52,919 bases of DNA, from assembly GCA_913056335.1 (NCBI GenBank), contig CAJXLX010000006.1, forward strand, positions 1 to 52,919, given 5' to 3'. Source of the DNA: an uncultured Rhodothermaceae bacterium (GTDB lineage: Bacteria; Bacteroidota; Rhodothermia; Rhodothermales; Salinibacteraceae). Positions 26,552 through 35,472 of the stretch are shown here, one piece after another. A program made the translations under genes and the position numbers. How positions within the stretch are numbered: position 1 is the stretch's first letter; each line of letters begins with the position of its first letter. Under the pieces are notes generated by a model. That model was given only the letters and a program-made list of their open reading frames with translations. It was not told the DNA's origin and searched no databases.

Positions 26552-27715
26552 GTGTTTAAGCTCATTGCTACCCTTCGCGACCGGTTTTATGCGCTCCCAC
26601 CCGCCAACAAGTATGTGACGTGGACGGTGCTGGTGCTCTCGGCGGTGGGCGTGGTGGCTGTCTACAGCGCGATCACGTTCTTCGCTGATGTGAACTCGGG
26701 CGGCAACACGGAGCTGTTTCTGCTGCGCCATGTGCTGCGCGTAGGGATTGCCCTTTTTGCTATGTTTGCGATGAGCCTCGTTGACTACCGCCTGCTGGCC
26801 CGGTACAGCCGCGTGCTACTGGTGGGCGCCCTCGGACTGCTCCTGGTTGTAAAGCTCATGGGGCTGGTTACCGAGGGCCCAGCGCGCTGGATTCGCGTTG
26901 GCGGGGTGGGCTTTCAGCCGTCGGATCTGGCGCGCGTGGCACTGCTGCTGTATGTAGGCGTGCTGCTCACCAAAAAGCAGGAGTACATCAAAAGCTTCAG
27001 TCGATCCTTTCTGCCTGTGCTGGTATGGGTGGGCGCTACTGTACTGCTGGTGGGGCTGGAAGACCTTTCGACCTCTGCGGTCATGGTAATGGGCGTAATT
27101 GCCATGTGCTTCGTTGCGCGTGTGAGTGCCATGCAGATTAGTACGCTGGCGCTACTGGGCCTGGTCATGGCCGCTGGTCTTATTGTGGCGGAGCCGCACC
27201 GCGCAGCACGGGTTGAGTCGTTTGTAGGCATGGATCTGTTCGACACCACAGAGGCCGAGTACGTGCTCGATGAACAGGGCGAGGGCTACCAGGCCCGCCA
27301 GGCCCGCATTGCGTTTGCGATGGGCGGTCTTACCGGCGTAGGACCCGGTAAGAGCACGCAGCGCGACTTTCTGCCGACCCCGTACAATGATTTCATCTTC
27401 GCGATTATTGCCGAAGAGTACGGTCTGCTCGGGGCGCTTGGCCTCCTCTTTGCATTTGGCTTGTTGCTCTTTCAGGGATTCCTCCGAATCGCGAGAAACG
27501 CGCCCGATCCTCTGGGGGCATTTCTGGCCACCGGCTTCACGACGCTTATTGTGCTGTATGGATTCATCCATGCAGGCGTGTCGTGTGGACTGCTGCCTGT
27601 TACGGGGCTGCCTCTCCCGTTTGTGTCGTACGGCGGCACCTCCATGCTGGCCAACGGTGTGATGACCGGCATCCTTCTCAATATTTCGCGACAGACGCCC
27701 ACCAACGCTGAATGA
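26552..27715 (+). CDS. ftsW: FtsW septal peptidoglycan polymerase (SEDS)
   Basis: A 387-residue SEDS-family membrane protein with about 10 helices that polymerises lipid II at the septum with the class B PBP. Family blocks are GPARWIRVGGVGFQPSDLAR (about 110-129), ARIAFAMGGLTGVGPGKS, PYNDFIFAIIAEEYGLLGA (the conserved Asp-containing loop) and LPVTGLPLPFVSYGGTSML. The only start near the conserved N-terminus is a GTG at 26552; no ATG is available, since the frame upstream runs through the murD end. The stop overlaps the murG start by 4 bp. Confidence 0.92.
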   Translation: MFKLIATLRDRFYALPPANKYVTWTVLVLSAVGVVAVYSAITFFADVNSGGNTELFLLRHVLRVGIALFAMFAMSLVDYRLLARYSRVLLVGALGLLLVVKLMGLVTEGPARWIRVGGVGFQPSDLARVALLLYVGVLLTKKQEYIKSFSRSFLPVLVWVGATVLLVGLEDLSTSAVMVMGVIAMCFVARVSAMQISTLALLGLVMAAGLIVAEPHRAARVESFVGMDLFDTTEAEYVLDEQGEGYQARQARIAFAMGGLTGVGPGKSTQRDFLPTPYNDFIFAIIAEEYGLLGALGLLFAFGLLLFQGFLRIARNAPDPLGAFLATGFTTLIVLYGFIHAGVSCGLLPVTGLPLPFVSYGGTSMLANGVMTGILLNISRQTPTNAE

Positions 27716-28818
27716 GTGCTCGTCCTCCCCATATCTTGTTGGCGGGTGGTGGCACTGGCGGCCATGTGTATCCAGCCATTGCCATTGCCGATGCCATTCG
27801 CACCGCGCGCCCCGACGCAGTCGTCGTCTTTGCCGGCACGCGCGATCGCCTCGAAGCCCGGGCGGTGCCACAGGCCGGGTACGCCCTGCACCCGATTACC
27901 GTACGCGGTTTTCAGCGCGCATGGACGTGGAAGAACCTCACGTTTCCGATTGCACTGATGCGCGGACTGATGCAAAGCTGGCGCCTCACCGGTGCTATTC
28001 GTCCCGATGTGGTGGTGGGCACCGGCGGATACGTGGCTGGGCCCGTCGGGCTGGCAGCGTGGCTGCGCGGCATTCCGCTTGTGGTGCAAGAGCAGAACGC
28101 ATATGTGGGTGTCACGAACCGGCTGCTGAGTCCGCTTGCAGATGCGATGCATGTTGCCTTTCCGGAAGCACAGTCCGCACTACCCAGCGGACGCACGCAC
28201 CTGAGCGGCAACCCCATCCGTCCGGCTCTGTTAAAGGCAAATCCCAATGCCGCACGTGCGCGCTACGGCTTTACCCCGCGCGACACCGTGCTCCTCGTAA
28301 CGGGCGGGTCACTGGGCAGCGCTGCGCTCAACGATGCGCTGTATGCCCACCACAACGCGCTGTTGGAGGCGTTTCCGCACCTGCACCTGTGGTGGCAAAC
28401 CGGTACCCGTTACTACGATGACCTCGACCGCAGAACCGCAGCCCATCCGCGACTGCGGCTCATGGAGTACATCGACCGGATGGACGAGGCGTACGCCGTT
28501 GCCGACTTGGCCCTGTGTCGTGCAGGAGCGCTCACGTGTAGCGAACTGCTGGCAACTGGCACGCCCGCTGTGCTGGTGCCCTCCCCCAACGTGGTGGCCG
28601 ACCACCAGACCAAAAACGCGCACAGCCTGCGTGATGTCGGAGCTGCAGAACTGCTCCCCGAATCCGACTTGCAGGATCATCTTTTGGACACGCTGCATCC
28701 ACTTCTGTCGGATGCTGAGCGTCGCGGCGCACTCGCCAAGGCAGCCCGTACCCATGCCAAACCCGATGCCGCCCGCACCATTGCCCGCGACGTATTAAGT
28801 CGCGCTTCCCACTCGTAA
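27712..28818 (+). CDS. murG: UDP-GlcNAc:MurNAc-pentapeptide transferase (lipid II synthase)
   Basis: A 368-residue GT28 glycosyltransferase. The N-terminal HILLAGGGTGGHVYPAIAIA (7-26) is the lipid/phosphate loop. DVVVGTGGYVAGPVGLAA, VVQEQNAYVGVTNRLL, LVTGGSLGSAALND and the C-terminal CRAGALTCSELLATGTPAVL / DHQTKNAHSL blocks bind UDP-GlcNAc. It works on the inner face of the membrane, turning lipid I into lipid II. Its ATG overlaps the ftsW stop (ATGA), suggesting coupled translation of the polymerase and its substrate enzyme. Confidence 0.96.
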   Translation: MSARPPHILLAGGGTGGHVYPAIAIADAIRTARPDAVVVFAGTRDRLEARAVPQAGYALHPITVRGFQRAWTWKNLTFPIALMRGLMQSWRLTGAIRPDVVVGTGGYVAGPVGLAAWLRGIPLVVQEQNAYVGVTNRLLSPLADAMHVAFPEAQSALPSGRTHLSGNPIRPALLKANPNAARARYGFTPRDTVLLVTGGSLGSAALNDALYAHHNALLEAFPHLHLWWQTGTRYYDDLDRRTAAHPRLRLMEYIDRMDEAYAVADLALCRAGALTCSELLATGTPAVLVPSPNVVADHQTKNAHSLRDVGAAELLPESDLQDHLLDTLHPLLSDAERRGALAKAARTHAKPDAARTIARDVLSRASHS

Positions 28819-28852
28819 CATCCGCTTATAGCCGCCTGCTACCGCTTGCTTC

Positions 28853-30286
28853 ATGAGTACACCCCGACGACGACAACCCGCGCTCGGCCGCATCCGCCAG
28901 GTACACATGGTGGGCATTGGCGGTATTGGCATGAGCTCCATTGCTGAGGTGCTGATCAACCGGGGCTACCGCGTGACTGGGTCTGACCTGGTGCAGAACG
29001 ATGTGACTACTCACCTCGAAGCGTTGGGGGCCACGATCTACGAAGGCCACGATGCCGAACAGATTGGCGAAGCGGATGTGGTGGTCTACTCGTCGGCCAT
29101 TGATCCAACCCAAAATCCAGAAACGCGTGCTGCCACCGAGCGCCGCATCTCGCTCATTCCCCGTGCCGAAATGCTGGGCGAACTGATGCGCATGAAGTTC
29201 GGCGTAGGCATTGCCGGTACGCACGGCAAAACGACCACCACCTCCATGGCGGGTCTGGTGACGACCGAAGGCGCCTTTGACCCCACGATCATCGTAGGAG
29301 GGAAAGTGGCCGTGTTCGGCTCCAACGCCGTAGCCGGAGAGGGTGATATCATCGTGATCGAGGCCGACGAGTACGACCGCACGTTCCTGCGGCTTACGCC
29401 CTCGCTCGCAGTCATTACCAGCATCGATGTCGACCACCTTGACATCTACGACGACCTCGACGACATCAAGCAGGCGTTTGTGCAGTACGCCAACAGCGTG
29501 CCGTTCTTTGGCGCGGCCATTGTCTGCCTCGACGACCCCAACGTGCAGTCGATTGTAGGCCAGATTGAGCGGCGCGTGATTACCTACGGCACCACCCGGC
29601 AAGCGCAGATTCGGTCGGAAGACATTGTCTACGACGGGCTGCAGGCGTCGTTTATGGTGATGCGAGAGAGCGAGGCGCTGGGCCGCATTCAGCTCGCCGT
29701 GCCGGGCGCCTACAACATCCAGAATGCCCTGGCTGCCGTTGCTATAGGATGCGAGCTCGACATTCCGTTCGAGCACATCCGTGACGGTCTGGCGCGGTTT
29801 TCGGGGGTGCAGCGCCGGTTTGAGAAAGTAGGGGAGACCGGCGGCATCACCGTCATCGATGACTACGCGCACCACCCCACCGCGCTACGCGGCACGCTCA
29901 ACGCCGCCAGTGACGGCTTTCCGGATCGGCGCCTGATTGCCGTCTTTCAACCACACTTGTACTCGCGCACCCGCGACCTGCTCGACGAATTTGCGCGCTC
30001 GTTCTTCAATGCCGATGTGCTCGTGCTCACCGAAATCTACGGAGCTCGCGAATCGCCCATCGATGGCGTGAGCGGACAGCGCTTGGCTGAGCAGGCTCGG
30101 GCCTTCGGGCACCAGAATGTGCAGTGGGTACCCAGCCTGTCGGACCTGCCCAGCCGCCTGCTCGACCTGACGCGTTCAGGCGATGTGGTGCTCATGCTGG
30201 GCGCGGGCGACATCTGGCGTGCCAGCCGTACGTTTGTAGAGCGCCTCAACGAACGCCATGCTGCCCACTCCTCGGAGGCCTCATGA
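28853..30286 (+). CDS. murC: UDP-MurNAc:L-alanine ligase
   Basis: A 477-residue Mur ligase that adds the first stem residue, L-Ala. The N-terminal HMVGIGGIGMSSIAEVLINR (about 18-37) is the Rossmann UDP site. GIAGTHGKTTTTSMAG (about 119-134) is the ATP loop, followed by IEADEYDRTFL, VDHLDIY, DDYAHHPTALRGTL and FQPHLYSRTRDL, all diagnostic for MurC. The length is typical. It ends in a 4-bp overlap with ftsQ. Confidence 0.96.
   Translation: MSTPRRRQPALGRIRQVHMVGIGGIGMSSIAEVLINRGYRVTGSDLVQNDVTTHLEALGATIYEGHDAEQIGEADVVVYSSAIDPTQNPETRAATERRISLIPRAEMLGELMRMKFGVGIAGTHGKTTTTSMAGLVTTEGAFDPTIIVGGKVAVFGSNAVAGEGDIIVIEADEYDRTFLRLTPSLAVITSIDVDHLDIYDDLDDIKQAFVQYANSVPFFGAAIVCLDDPNVQSIVGQIERRVITYGTTRQAQIRSEDIVYDGLQASFMVMRESEALGRIQLAVPGAYNIQNALAAVAIGCELDIPFEHIRDGLARFSGVQRRFEKVGETGGITVIDDYAHHPTALRGTLNAASDGFPDRRLIAVFQPHLYSRTRDLLDEFARSFFNADVLVLTEIYGARESPIDGVSGQRLAEQARAFGHQNVQWVPSLSDLPSRLLDLTRSGDVVLMLGAGDIWRASRTFVERLNERHAAHSSEAS
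30274..30278 (+). promoter_or_regulatory. Strong ribosome-binding site for ftsQ
   Basis: GGAGG at 30274-30278 is 4 nt before the ATG at 30283 and lies inside the last codons of murC. Together with the ATGA overlap it fixes the ftsQ start and suggests coupled translation. Few other genes here have such a site. Confidence 0.7.
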
Positions 30287-31044
30287 AGCTGTCTGTTCGT
30301 CATCTGCTTCGAGGCAATGCGTCGTGGCCTGCTACCGCCGCCACGGGTGTTGTCGTGCTGGCTGTGCTGGTGCTGGTAGGGGCTCTTACCTGGCGCTGGG
30401 TTGCCGGGGGCACTGTTAGAGCCGTAGACGTGTCCGGGCACGCCGTGCTCTCGGCCGACTCGGTGCGCACGCTGGCCGACTTGCAAATCGGCCAGCCACT
30501 TCGTACGGTTGAACCAGAACGCACGGCAGCTCGTCTCACGGAGCATCCCTGGATTGCCGAGAGCACCGTGCATGTGCGCCCCTTTCGCAATCGTATTGAT
30601 ATCAAGGTTCAGGAGCATAGGCCCTACGGACGCTGGGTTACTTCTATGGGCTCCCCCCGCTTCTTTTTGGATGCCGATGGCCATGCGCTGCCGGCACGCT
30701 CCGATACCACTTTTGACGTACCATTGGTGTACGACGATTCCGTTTCGTATCATACCACTAAACCCGTGGTGCGCCCGGCCACGCAACAGATGCTGCGCGC
30801 CCTGGCCACCGCCGACACGGCACGCGCTCTAATTTCGGGCCTCCGTACAAATTCTGACCACGCCGTCGATCTGTACGTAACACATCCCGAAGGGTACACC
30901 ATGACGGTGCACATGGGCCACACCCGTTATCCCAACAAACTTCAACGCCTTGAAGCGTTTCATACGCATGTGCTCCCGTATACCGATGGACCCATTCGCA
31001 CCATCGACCTGCGGTTTAAGGAGCAGGTTATTACGCAGCCGTAG
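30283..31044 (+). CDS. ftsQ: FtsQ/DivIB cell-division protein
   Basis: A 253-residue bitopic protein. A short cytosolic start is followed by one membrane helix (about 20-40, TGVVVLAVLVLVGALTW), a POTRA domain (about 45-110: VRAVDVSGHAVLSADSV, then HPWIAESTVHVRPFRNRIDI) and a beta domain (about 115-250). FtsQ links FtsL/FtsB to the divisome in the periplasm. The sequence is weakly conserved, as usual for this family; the position between murC and ftsA and the POTRA pattern support the call. ftsA follows within 62 bp. Confidence 0.88.
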   Translation: MKLSVRHLLRGNASWPATAATGVVVLAVLVLVGALTWRWVAGGTVRAVDVSGHAVLSADSVRTLADLQIGQPLRTVEPERTAARLTEHPWIAESTVHVRPFRNRIDIKVQEHRPYGRWVTSMGSPRFFLDADGHALPARSDTTFDVPLVYDDSVSYHTTKPVVRPATQQMLRALATADTARALISGLRTNSDHAVDLYVTHPEGYTMTVHMGHTRYPNKLQRLEAFHTHVLPYTDGPIRTIDLRFKEQVITQP

Positions 31045-31106
31045 CTGGTACCCCCCATCGCATGTCGGACCCGTTTCTTTTGTACGATGCAACAGCACAC
31101 GCACCT

Positions 31107-32369
31107 ATGGATGAACATATCGTAGTAGGAGTTGACATTGGAACGACGAAAGTCTGTGCCGTTGTGGCGGCCAAGAATGAACTGGGGCAGATCAACATTC
31201 TGGGGATGGGCATGGCCGCCTCTGACGGCCTCAACCGTGGTGTTGTTGTCAACATCGACCGCACCGTCAACGCAGTGCGTAAAGCCATTGAAGAGGCCGA
31301 ACGGGCCGCTGGCGTTGAGGTCCACAATGTGATTGTCGGCATTGCAGGGGACCATGTGCAGAGCTTTCAGAGCCGGGGCGTTGTAACCATCCGCTCAGGC
31401 GAGATCACGCAGCAAGACGTGCAGCGCCTGCTTGAAGACACCATGCAAGTGTCGCTGCCCGCCGACCGTGAGATTCTGCACGTCATTCCCCAGGAGTTTA
31501 TTGTAGATGGCCAAGATGGTGTTGCCGACCCAGTGGGGATGAGTGGTGTCCGAATGGAAGCCAACGTTCACATCATTACCGGCTTAATTTCTGCAGCCAA
31601 GAACATCTACCGGTGCATCGAAAAGGCGGGCTTTCAGGTGGCCGACATTGTACTGGAGCCGTTGGCCTCCTCGTTTGCCGTATTGCACGACGACGAGAAA
31701 GAAGTAGGGGTTGCCCTCATCGATATTGGCGGGGGCACAACCGACATTGCCGTCTTTGAGGATCACACCATCCGCCACACCGCGGTGATCGCCGTTGCCG
31801 GTAACAAAGTGACAGACGACATCGGCAAGGGCATGAGCGTGATGCGCGACCAGGCCGAGCAGTTGAAACGGCAGTTTGGCACGGCACTCGTTGATGTGGC
31901 CGACCCGAATGAGCAGATCGAAATTCCAGGCATTGGCGGGCGGCCCGAAAAAACCATTGGCCGCGATGCATTGGCACAGGTCATTCAGCCGCGCATGGAA
32001 GAGATTTTGGAGATTGCCTCAATTGAGATTAAGCAGCGGAGCGAGTATGGACGCCACCTGGGAGTAGGATGCGTACTCACCGGTGGGGGGTCGCTCATAC
32101 CGGGCACTGCCGAGTTGGCTGCCGAGGTGCTGGGCATGGAAGCACGCATTGGCCGCCCTATGGGGCTGAGTGGCGGACTGGTTGAAGAGGTGAGCGATCC
32201 AAAGTTTTCAACGGGCGTTGGTCTGGTCTTGTATGGCATGCGTCCCGAAATCATTGGCGGGTCTACACTCAGTGAGGATGTGCGCGCCGAGAGCAATGAT
32301 CACAACGAAGGCCAAACGCTCATGGATCGCCTTGCCGCGCGCATGAAATCGTGGTTCGACGAGTTGTGA
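31107..32369 (+). CDS. ftsA: FtsA, actin-like FtsZ membrane tether
   Basis: A 420-residue actin-fold protein that anchors FtsZ to the inner membrane. VVGVDIGTTKVCAVV (about 5-19) is the phosphate-1 loop, ALIDIGGGTTDIAVF (about 203-217) is phosphate-2, VLTGGGSLIPGTAEL is the adenosine motif, and the SHS2/1C insert lies between about 85 and 165. The C-terminal LMDRLAARMKSWFDEL is the expected amphipathic membrane-binding helix. An upstream in-frame ATG at 31062 would add 15 residues; the start at 31107 places the first strand as in homologues. ftsZ is separated by 457 bp and has its own promoter. Confidence 0.94.
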   Translation: MDEHIVVGVDIGTTKVCAVVAAKNELGQINILGMGMAASDGLNRGVVVNIDRTVNAVRKAIEEAERAAGVEVHNVIVGIAGDHVQSFQSRGVVTIRSGEITQQDVQRLLEDTMQVSLPADREILHVIPQEFIVDGQDGVADPVGMSGVRMEANVHIITGLISAAKNIYRCIEKAGFQVADIVLEPLASSFAVLHDDEKEVGVALIDIGGGTTDIAVFEDHTIRHTAVIAVAGNKVTDDIGKGMSVMRDQAEQLKRQFGTALVDVADPNEQIEIPGIGGRPEKTIGRDALAQVIQPRMEEILEIASIEIKQRSEYGRHLGVGCVLTGGGSLIPGTAELAAEVLGMEARIGRPMGLSGGLVEEVSDPKFSTGVGLVLYGMRPEIIGGSTLSEDVRAESNDHNEGQTLMDRLAARMKSWFDEL

Positions 32370-32674
32370 TGTAGGTCCAGAGAAGTGCTTCTCCTTCTTG
32401 CATCCTCCGATCTTCCCAACACAACAATCTATACCCCCATGTATCATGCGCCTGCTGCTCGTCTTGCGGGGAAAGATCTAACGATCTTGCAAGAGGGCCG
32501 GCTACTTGGTACACTTTAGGGCGTTTGACCGCTACGTTTAAGTAATAGAAAAGCGATAAAACATTAGATACTCGAAGACCATCGGCGTATTTTAACGTGT
32601 CCCCATTTTGCGTCAGCTAATAGTTTCTACCTGTTTCTTTGTATGTCTGTCTTACGCACGACCTTTGTGGTGCG
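32370..32674. other. Gap between ftsA and the ftsZ promoter, with one hairpin
   Basis: No gene is seen. A hairpin lies at 32463-32493 (CTTGC and AAGATC paired with GATCTT and GCAAG, TAAC loop, with a 5-nt bulge). It has no U tract and may mark the end of the ftsA transcript. The rest is AT-richer than the genes around it. Confidence 0.5.
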
Positions 32675-32703
32675 TTGACAAAGCGCTCGCAGGATTCTAT
32701 TTT
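32675..32703 (+). promoter_or_regulatory. Promoter candidate for ftsZ
   Basis: TTGACA (32675-32680), a 17-nt spacer and TATTTT (32698-32703) form the best sigma-type promoter in the window; counted from TTG, the spacing also fits the Bacteroidota form. The start would be near 32710, giving a leader of about 115 nt before the ftsZ ATG. Confidence 0.7.
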
Positions 32704-32761
32704 ACACCTGCGTTGAACATTTTTCCAGCACTATCATATGTTAACGCTACATGCACACCCA

Positions 32762-32784
32762 TCACGAAACCGCTCATTTCGTGA
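32762..32784 (+). other. Hairpin in the ftsZ leader
   Basis: TCACGAAA (32762-32769) pairs perfectly with TTTCGTGA (32777-32784) across a 7-nt loop. It lies in the predicted 5' leader, 43 nt before the start codon. It could stabilise the mRNA or bind a regulator; as DNA it is also an inverted repeat that a protein could bind. Confidence 0.6.
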
Positions 32785-32816
32785 ACGCTGCGGGCATCTG
32801 CATTTGTATCCAACCT

Positions 32817-32821
32817 GGAGG
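32817..32821 (+). promoter_or_regulatory. Strong ribosome-binding site for ftsZ
   Basis: GGAGG at 32817-32821, 5 nt before the ATG. It is one of the few clear Shine-Dalgarno sites in the window and fits the high expression expected of ftsZ. Confidence 0.7.
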
Positions 32822-32826
32822 GACCC

Positions 32827-34242
32827 ATGGATAACGACTTTAGCTCTCGATTTTCGTTCGACGACGCGGCCAACGAAGAAGCCAAGATCTGTGTCGTTGG
32901 TGTTGGCGGTGGTGGTGGCAATGCCATCAATAATATGGTGGCGAAGGGCATCCGTGGGGATGTCGACTTCATTGCCGTAAACACCGACTCGCAAGCCCTG
33001 GCGAACAACGAGGCCTCTCACAAAATTCAGGCTGGGCGTACGCTCACCAAGGGCTTAGGAGCCGGTGCACGCCCTGATCGTGGGGCTGAGGCGGTCGAAG
33101 AAAGTAGCCACGAAATCGAGCAGGCACTCGAAGGCTACGACATGGTCTTTATTACCGCAGGTATGGGCGGAGGCACCGGTACCGGTGGCGCTCCAGTTGT
33201 TGCCTCCATCGCCCGCAACATGGATATCCTGACGGTGGCTGTGGTTACCAAACCCTTTATGTGCGAAGGCGGGCGCCGTATGCGAACCGCTGAGCAGGGG
33301 ATCGAGTTGCTCCGCGAAAACGTGGATACGCTCATTGTCATCCCAAATGAGCGGCTCCTCGACATTGTTGATGACAGCACCAGCCTGGTTGAAGCCTTTG
33401 CAGAAGCTGACGAAGTGCTTTACAACGCCACGCGCGGCATCAGCGACCTGATTACAGTGAGCGGCATTATCAACCTTGACTTTGCTGATGTCAAGACCAC
33501 AATGAAAGATGGAGGCACAGCCCTGATGGGTGCCTCGACTGCTTCGGGTAGTGACCGTGCTGAGAAAGCAGCTGTTCAGGCGATTAGCAGCCCCTTGCTC
33601 GACGGACTCACCATTGCTGGTGCAACCAACGTGTTGGTGAACATTACGTCAGGTCCTTCGCTGGGGCTACGGGAAGCGACTAAGGCAACAGGAATCATCC
33701 AAAGCGAAGCCGGCGAGGACGTGGAGGTAATCTTCGGTACGGTCATTGACGAAAATATGGGCGAAGAACTCCGCGTTACGGTAATCGCGACAGGGTTCAA
33801 GCGAGATACCGACGACGCAGCGGCGTCTTCCCAACAGGGAGGGGCGTCCCCCTCTTCGCAAGCGCCGCGCAGCCATCCTCCCAATTCGTCTTCAGGACAA
33901 CAGCAGCAGGGCGGCGGTGTGCGTCGCACCGTTCCACTTGACGGAAACGCGTCATACCGCTACAAGGGCGAAGACAACCTGCGCGTTCTGGACAAACCGG
34001 CCTACGAGCGTCGTAGCGTACCTCCGCGCGACAATGCGCCGTCTGGTGAAACCAATGCGCCTGATCAAGCCGATGAAGATAAGCAGACCAACAGGCAGAC
34101 CACGAATCCACCACAAGATGGCCCCCGCGTGCGCCGCCTACGGGCTGACGACCTCGACGATCGTCAGGGGCAGAATAATACATCGCGCAGTCGCAGCGAT
34201 GACTCTGACACGCCCGCTTTCTTGCGCAAGATGATGGACTGA
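32827..34242 (+). CDS. ftsZ: FtsZ, tubulin-like division GTPase
   Basis: A 471-residue FtsZ that polymerises into the Z ring. Residues 20-320 are the GTPase core: ICVVGVGGGGGNAINNM (21-37), AVNTDSQAL, the tubulin signature GMGGGTGTG (112-120) and the T7 loop NLDFADVKTTMKDGG (near 217-231), which completes the active site of the neighbouring subunit. Residues about 340-455 are a long, disordered Pro/Gln/Asp/Arg-rich linker. The last ten residues (TPAFLRKMMD) are the conserved tail that binds FtsA. The linker is longer than in E. coli and highly charged, as in halophilic relatives. It has its own promoter, strong ribosome site and terminator. Confidence 0.97.
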   Translation: MDNDFSSRFSFDDAANEEAKICVVGVGGGGGNAINNMVAKGIRGDVDFIAVNTDSQALANNEASHKIQAGRTLTKGLGAGARPDRGAEAVEESSHEIEQALEGYDMVFITAGMGGGTGTGGAPVVASIARNMDILTVAVVTKPFMCEGGRRMRTAEQGIELLRENVDTLIVIPNERLLDIVDDSTSLVEAFAEADEVLYNATRGISDLITVSGIINLDFADVKTTMKDGGTALMGASTASGSDRAEKAAVQAISSPLLDGLTIAGATNVLVNITSGPSLGLREATKATGIIQSEAGEDVEVIFGTVIDENMGEELRVTVIATGFKRDTDDAAASSQQGGASPSSQAPRSHPPNSSSGQQQQGGGVRRTVPLDGNASYRYKGEDNLRVLDKPAYERRSVPPRDNAPSGETNAPDQADEDKQTNRQTTNPPQDGPRVRRLRADDLDDRQGQNNTSRSRSDDSDTPAFLRKMMD

Positions 34243-34455
34243 GGTGAGAGGTGCACTAATTGCTTCCCACACATTATCCATAACAGGTAAGAGCACGCGA
34301 AGGGCAGGTGCGACCCTCCCTTCTTCCGGGGCCCTCCAGCCCCACCACGGCTCCTGCAGTTCGCATGCGAGCAGTAGGGCCAACGATTGAGCACCGTTGG
34401 TTTGTCGTGGCTCTGCGCGAGCGAAGACGTAATCTTCGTTCTCGCATCTATGAGA
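34243..34455 (+). other. Unexplained structured stretch after ftsZ
   Basis: A 213-bp stretch before the ftsZ terminator has no reading frame that looks real. It holds several short inverted repeats, such as GAAGGG...CCCTTC, CCAACG...CGTTGG and GCGAG.CGAAGA...TCTTCG..CTCGC. It may be a structured 3' UTR or a processed RNA. No known RNA family was recognised. Confidence 0.4.
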
Positions 34456-34500
34456 AACGCCACGCTTTTGGGCATCCCCCAAAGGCGTGGCGTTCTTTAT
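34456..34500 (+). terminator. Long intrinsic terminator after ftsZ
   Basis: AACGCCACGC plus TTTTGGG (34456-34472) pairs with CCCAAAG plus GCGTGGCGTT (34478-34494), a stem of about 17 bp with one G-U pair, followed by CTTTAT. It ends the dcw/ftsZ transcript and faces the convergent gene ending at 34585. Confidence 0.8.
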
Positions 34501-34584
34501 ATATATTCGATAGGTGCACTTGCCTGTGTATGGCACGCTCTGTATGGCCCCTTTTCGTGGGTTGCACGCGGCCAAGCCATCGCC

Positions 34585-34866
34585 TCAAAATACCAGATAC
34601 ATCAGCGCACCGAAGAGCGTACCCAAGCCGATGAGTACAAGCCCAATAGCACGCACGCGCAGTGCTACTGACAGCGCCTCTTGAGATACAGTGCGATCGG
34701 CCAGTTCAATAGCTCCATACACGAAGGCCGAGCCTGCAAATACCATAATCGCAGCCCATCCGAGCATAGGATCTACCGTAAACAACTGCAGGGTTACCAC
34801 GATCATGGCTACCCCGATGAGCATCACGAATGCCAATCCCGGCCCCATATAACGTGTCAGACTCAT
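34585..34866 (-). CDS. Small membrane protein of unknown function
   Basis: A 93-residue protein with three hydrophobic helices (about 8-30, 35-52 and 73-92) joined by short charged loops ([19 protein letters not shown]). No family was recognised. Its ATG overlaps the stop of the cyclophilin gene by 4 bp (ATGA), so translation is probably coupled. Helix spacing is regular and codon use resembles the neighbours, which argues for a real gene. Confidence 0.7.
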   Translation of the reverse strand: MSLTRYMGPGLAFVMLIGVAMIVVTLQLFTVDPMLGWAAIMVFAGSAFVYGAIELADRTVSQEALSVALRVRAIGLVLIGLGTLFGALMYLVF

Positions 34867-35354
34867 GCCTTTTTAGTCACCGTCACCTGATTCATGACAT
34901 CACCCTCATCAATGGCATCGACAACGTCTTGACCTTCTTCAACGGTGCCGAAGACCGTGTGGTTGCCGTCGAGGTGAGGCTGCGGTGCGCGTGTAATAAA
35001 GAACTGACTCCCGTTCGTATTGGGCCCTGCATTCGCCATTGAGATGACGCCCAGGTCATGTGTCAGCGGGTTGTTATCCACTTCGTCGTCGAAGGTGTAG
35101 CCAGGACCCCCGCGTCCGGTGCCTGTGGGGTCGCCTCCTTGAATCATGAACCCATCAATGACGCGATGGAACGCGAGTCCGTCGTAGAACGACTCCTTCG
35201 CCAGGAAGATGAAATTGTTCACAGTGTTCGGTGCGTGCTCAGGATGCAGCGTGAGCGCGATGCGCCCCTTCGCTGTTTCAATTTCAGCACGGTAGGTTGC
35301 ATCAGGGTCGATCGTCAGGTCGGGTGGGGCGTCCCACGTAGGATGATCAGCCAT
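34863..35354 (-). CDS. Cyclophilin-type peptidyl-prolyl cis-trans isomerase
   Basis: A 163-residue cyclophilin that catalyses prolyl isomerisation during folding. Core motifs are [20 protein letters not shown] (FHRVI follows), [36 protein letters not shown] and [13 protein letters not shown], with the catalytic Arg in FHRVI and a Phe in SQFFIT. There is no signal peptide, so it should be cytosolic. An acidic N-terminal extension of about 25 residues ([13 protein letters not shown]) precedes the domain. It is followed in a 4-bp overlap by a small membrane protein gene. Confidence 0.93.
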   Translation of the reverse strand: MADHPTWDAPPDLTIDPDATYRAEIETAKGRIALTLHPEHAPNTVNNFIFLAKESFYDGLAFHRVIDGFMIQGGDPTGTGRGGPGYTFDDEVDNNPLTHDLGVISMANAGPNTNGSQFFITRAPQPHLDGNHTVFGTVEEGQDVVDAIDEGDVMNQVTVTKKA

Positions 35355-35472
35355 AGGAGTCAGGTATCAGGTCATTCGAGTAAGGTCGCAAAGCAAAGAC
35401 TTAGCACCCCCGCGTTCCCGTCGGTGTTTCAACATGAAGATGCGTTGATGGGGGCTTGGTTGAGGCAAAGCC

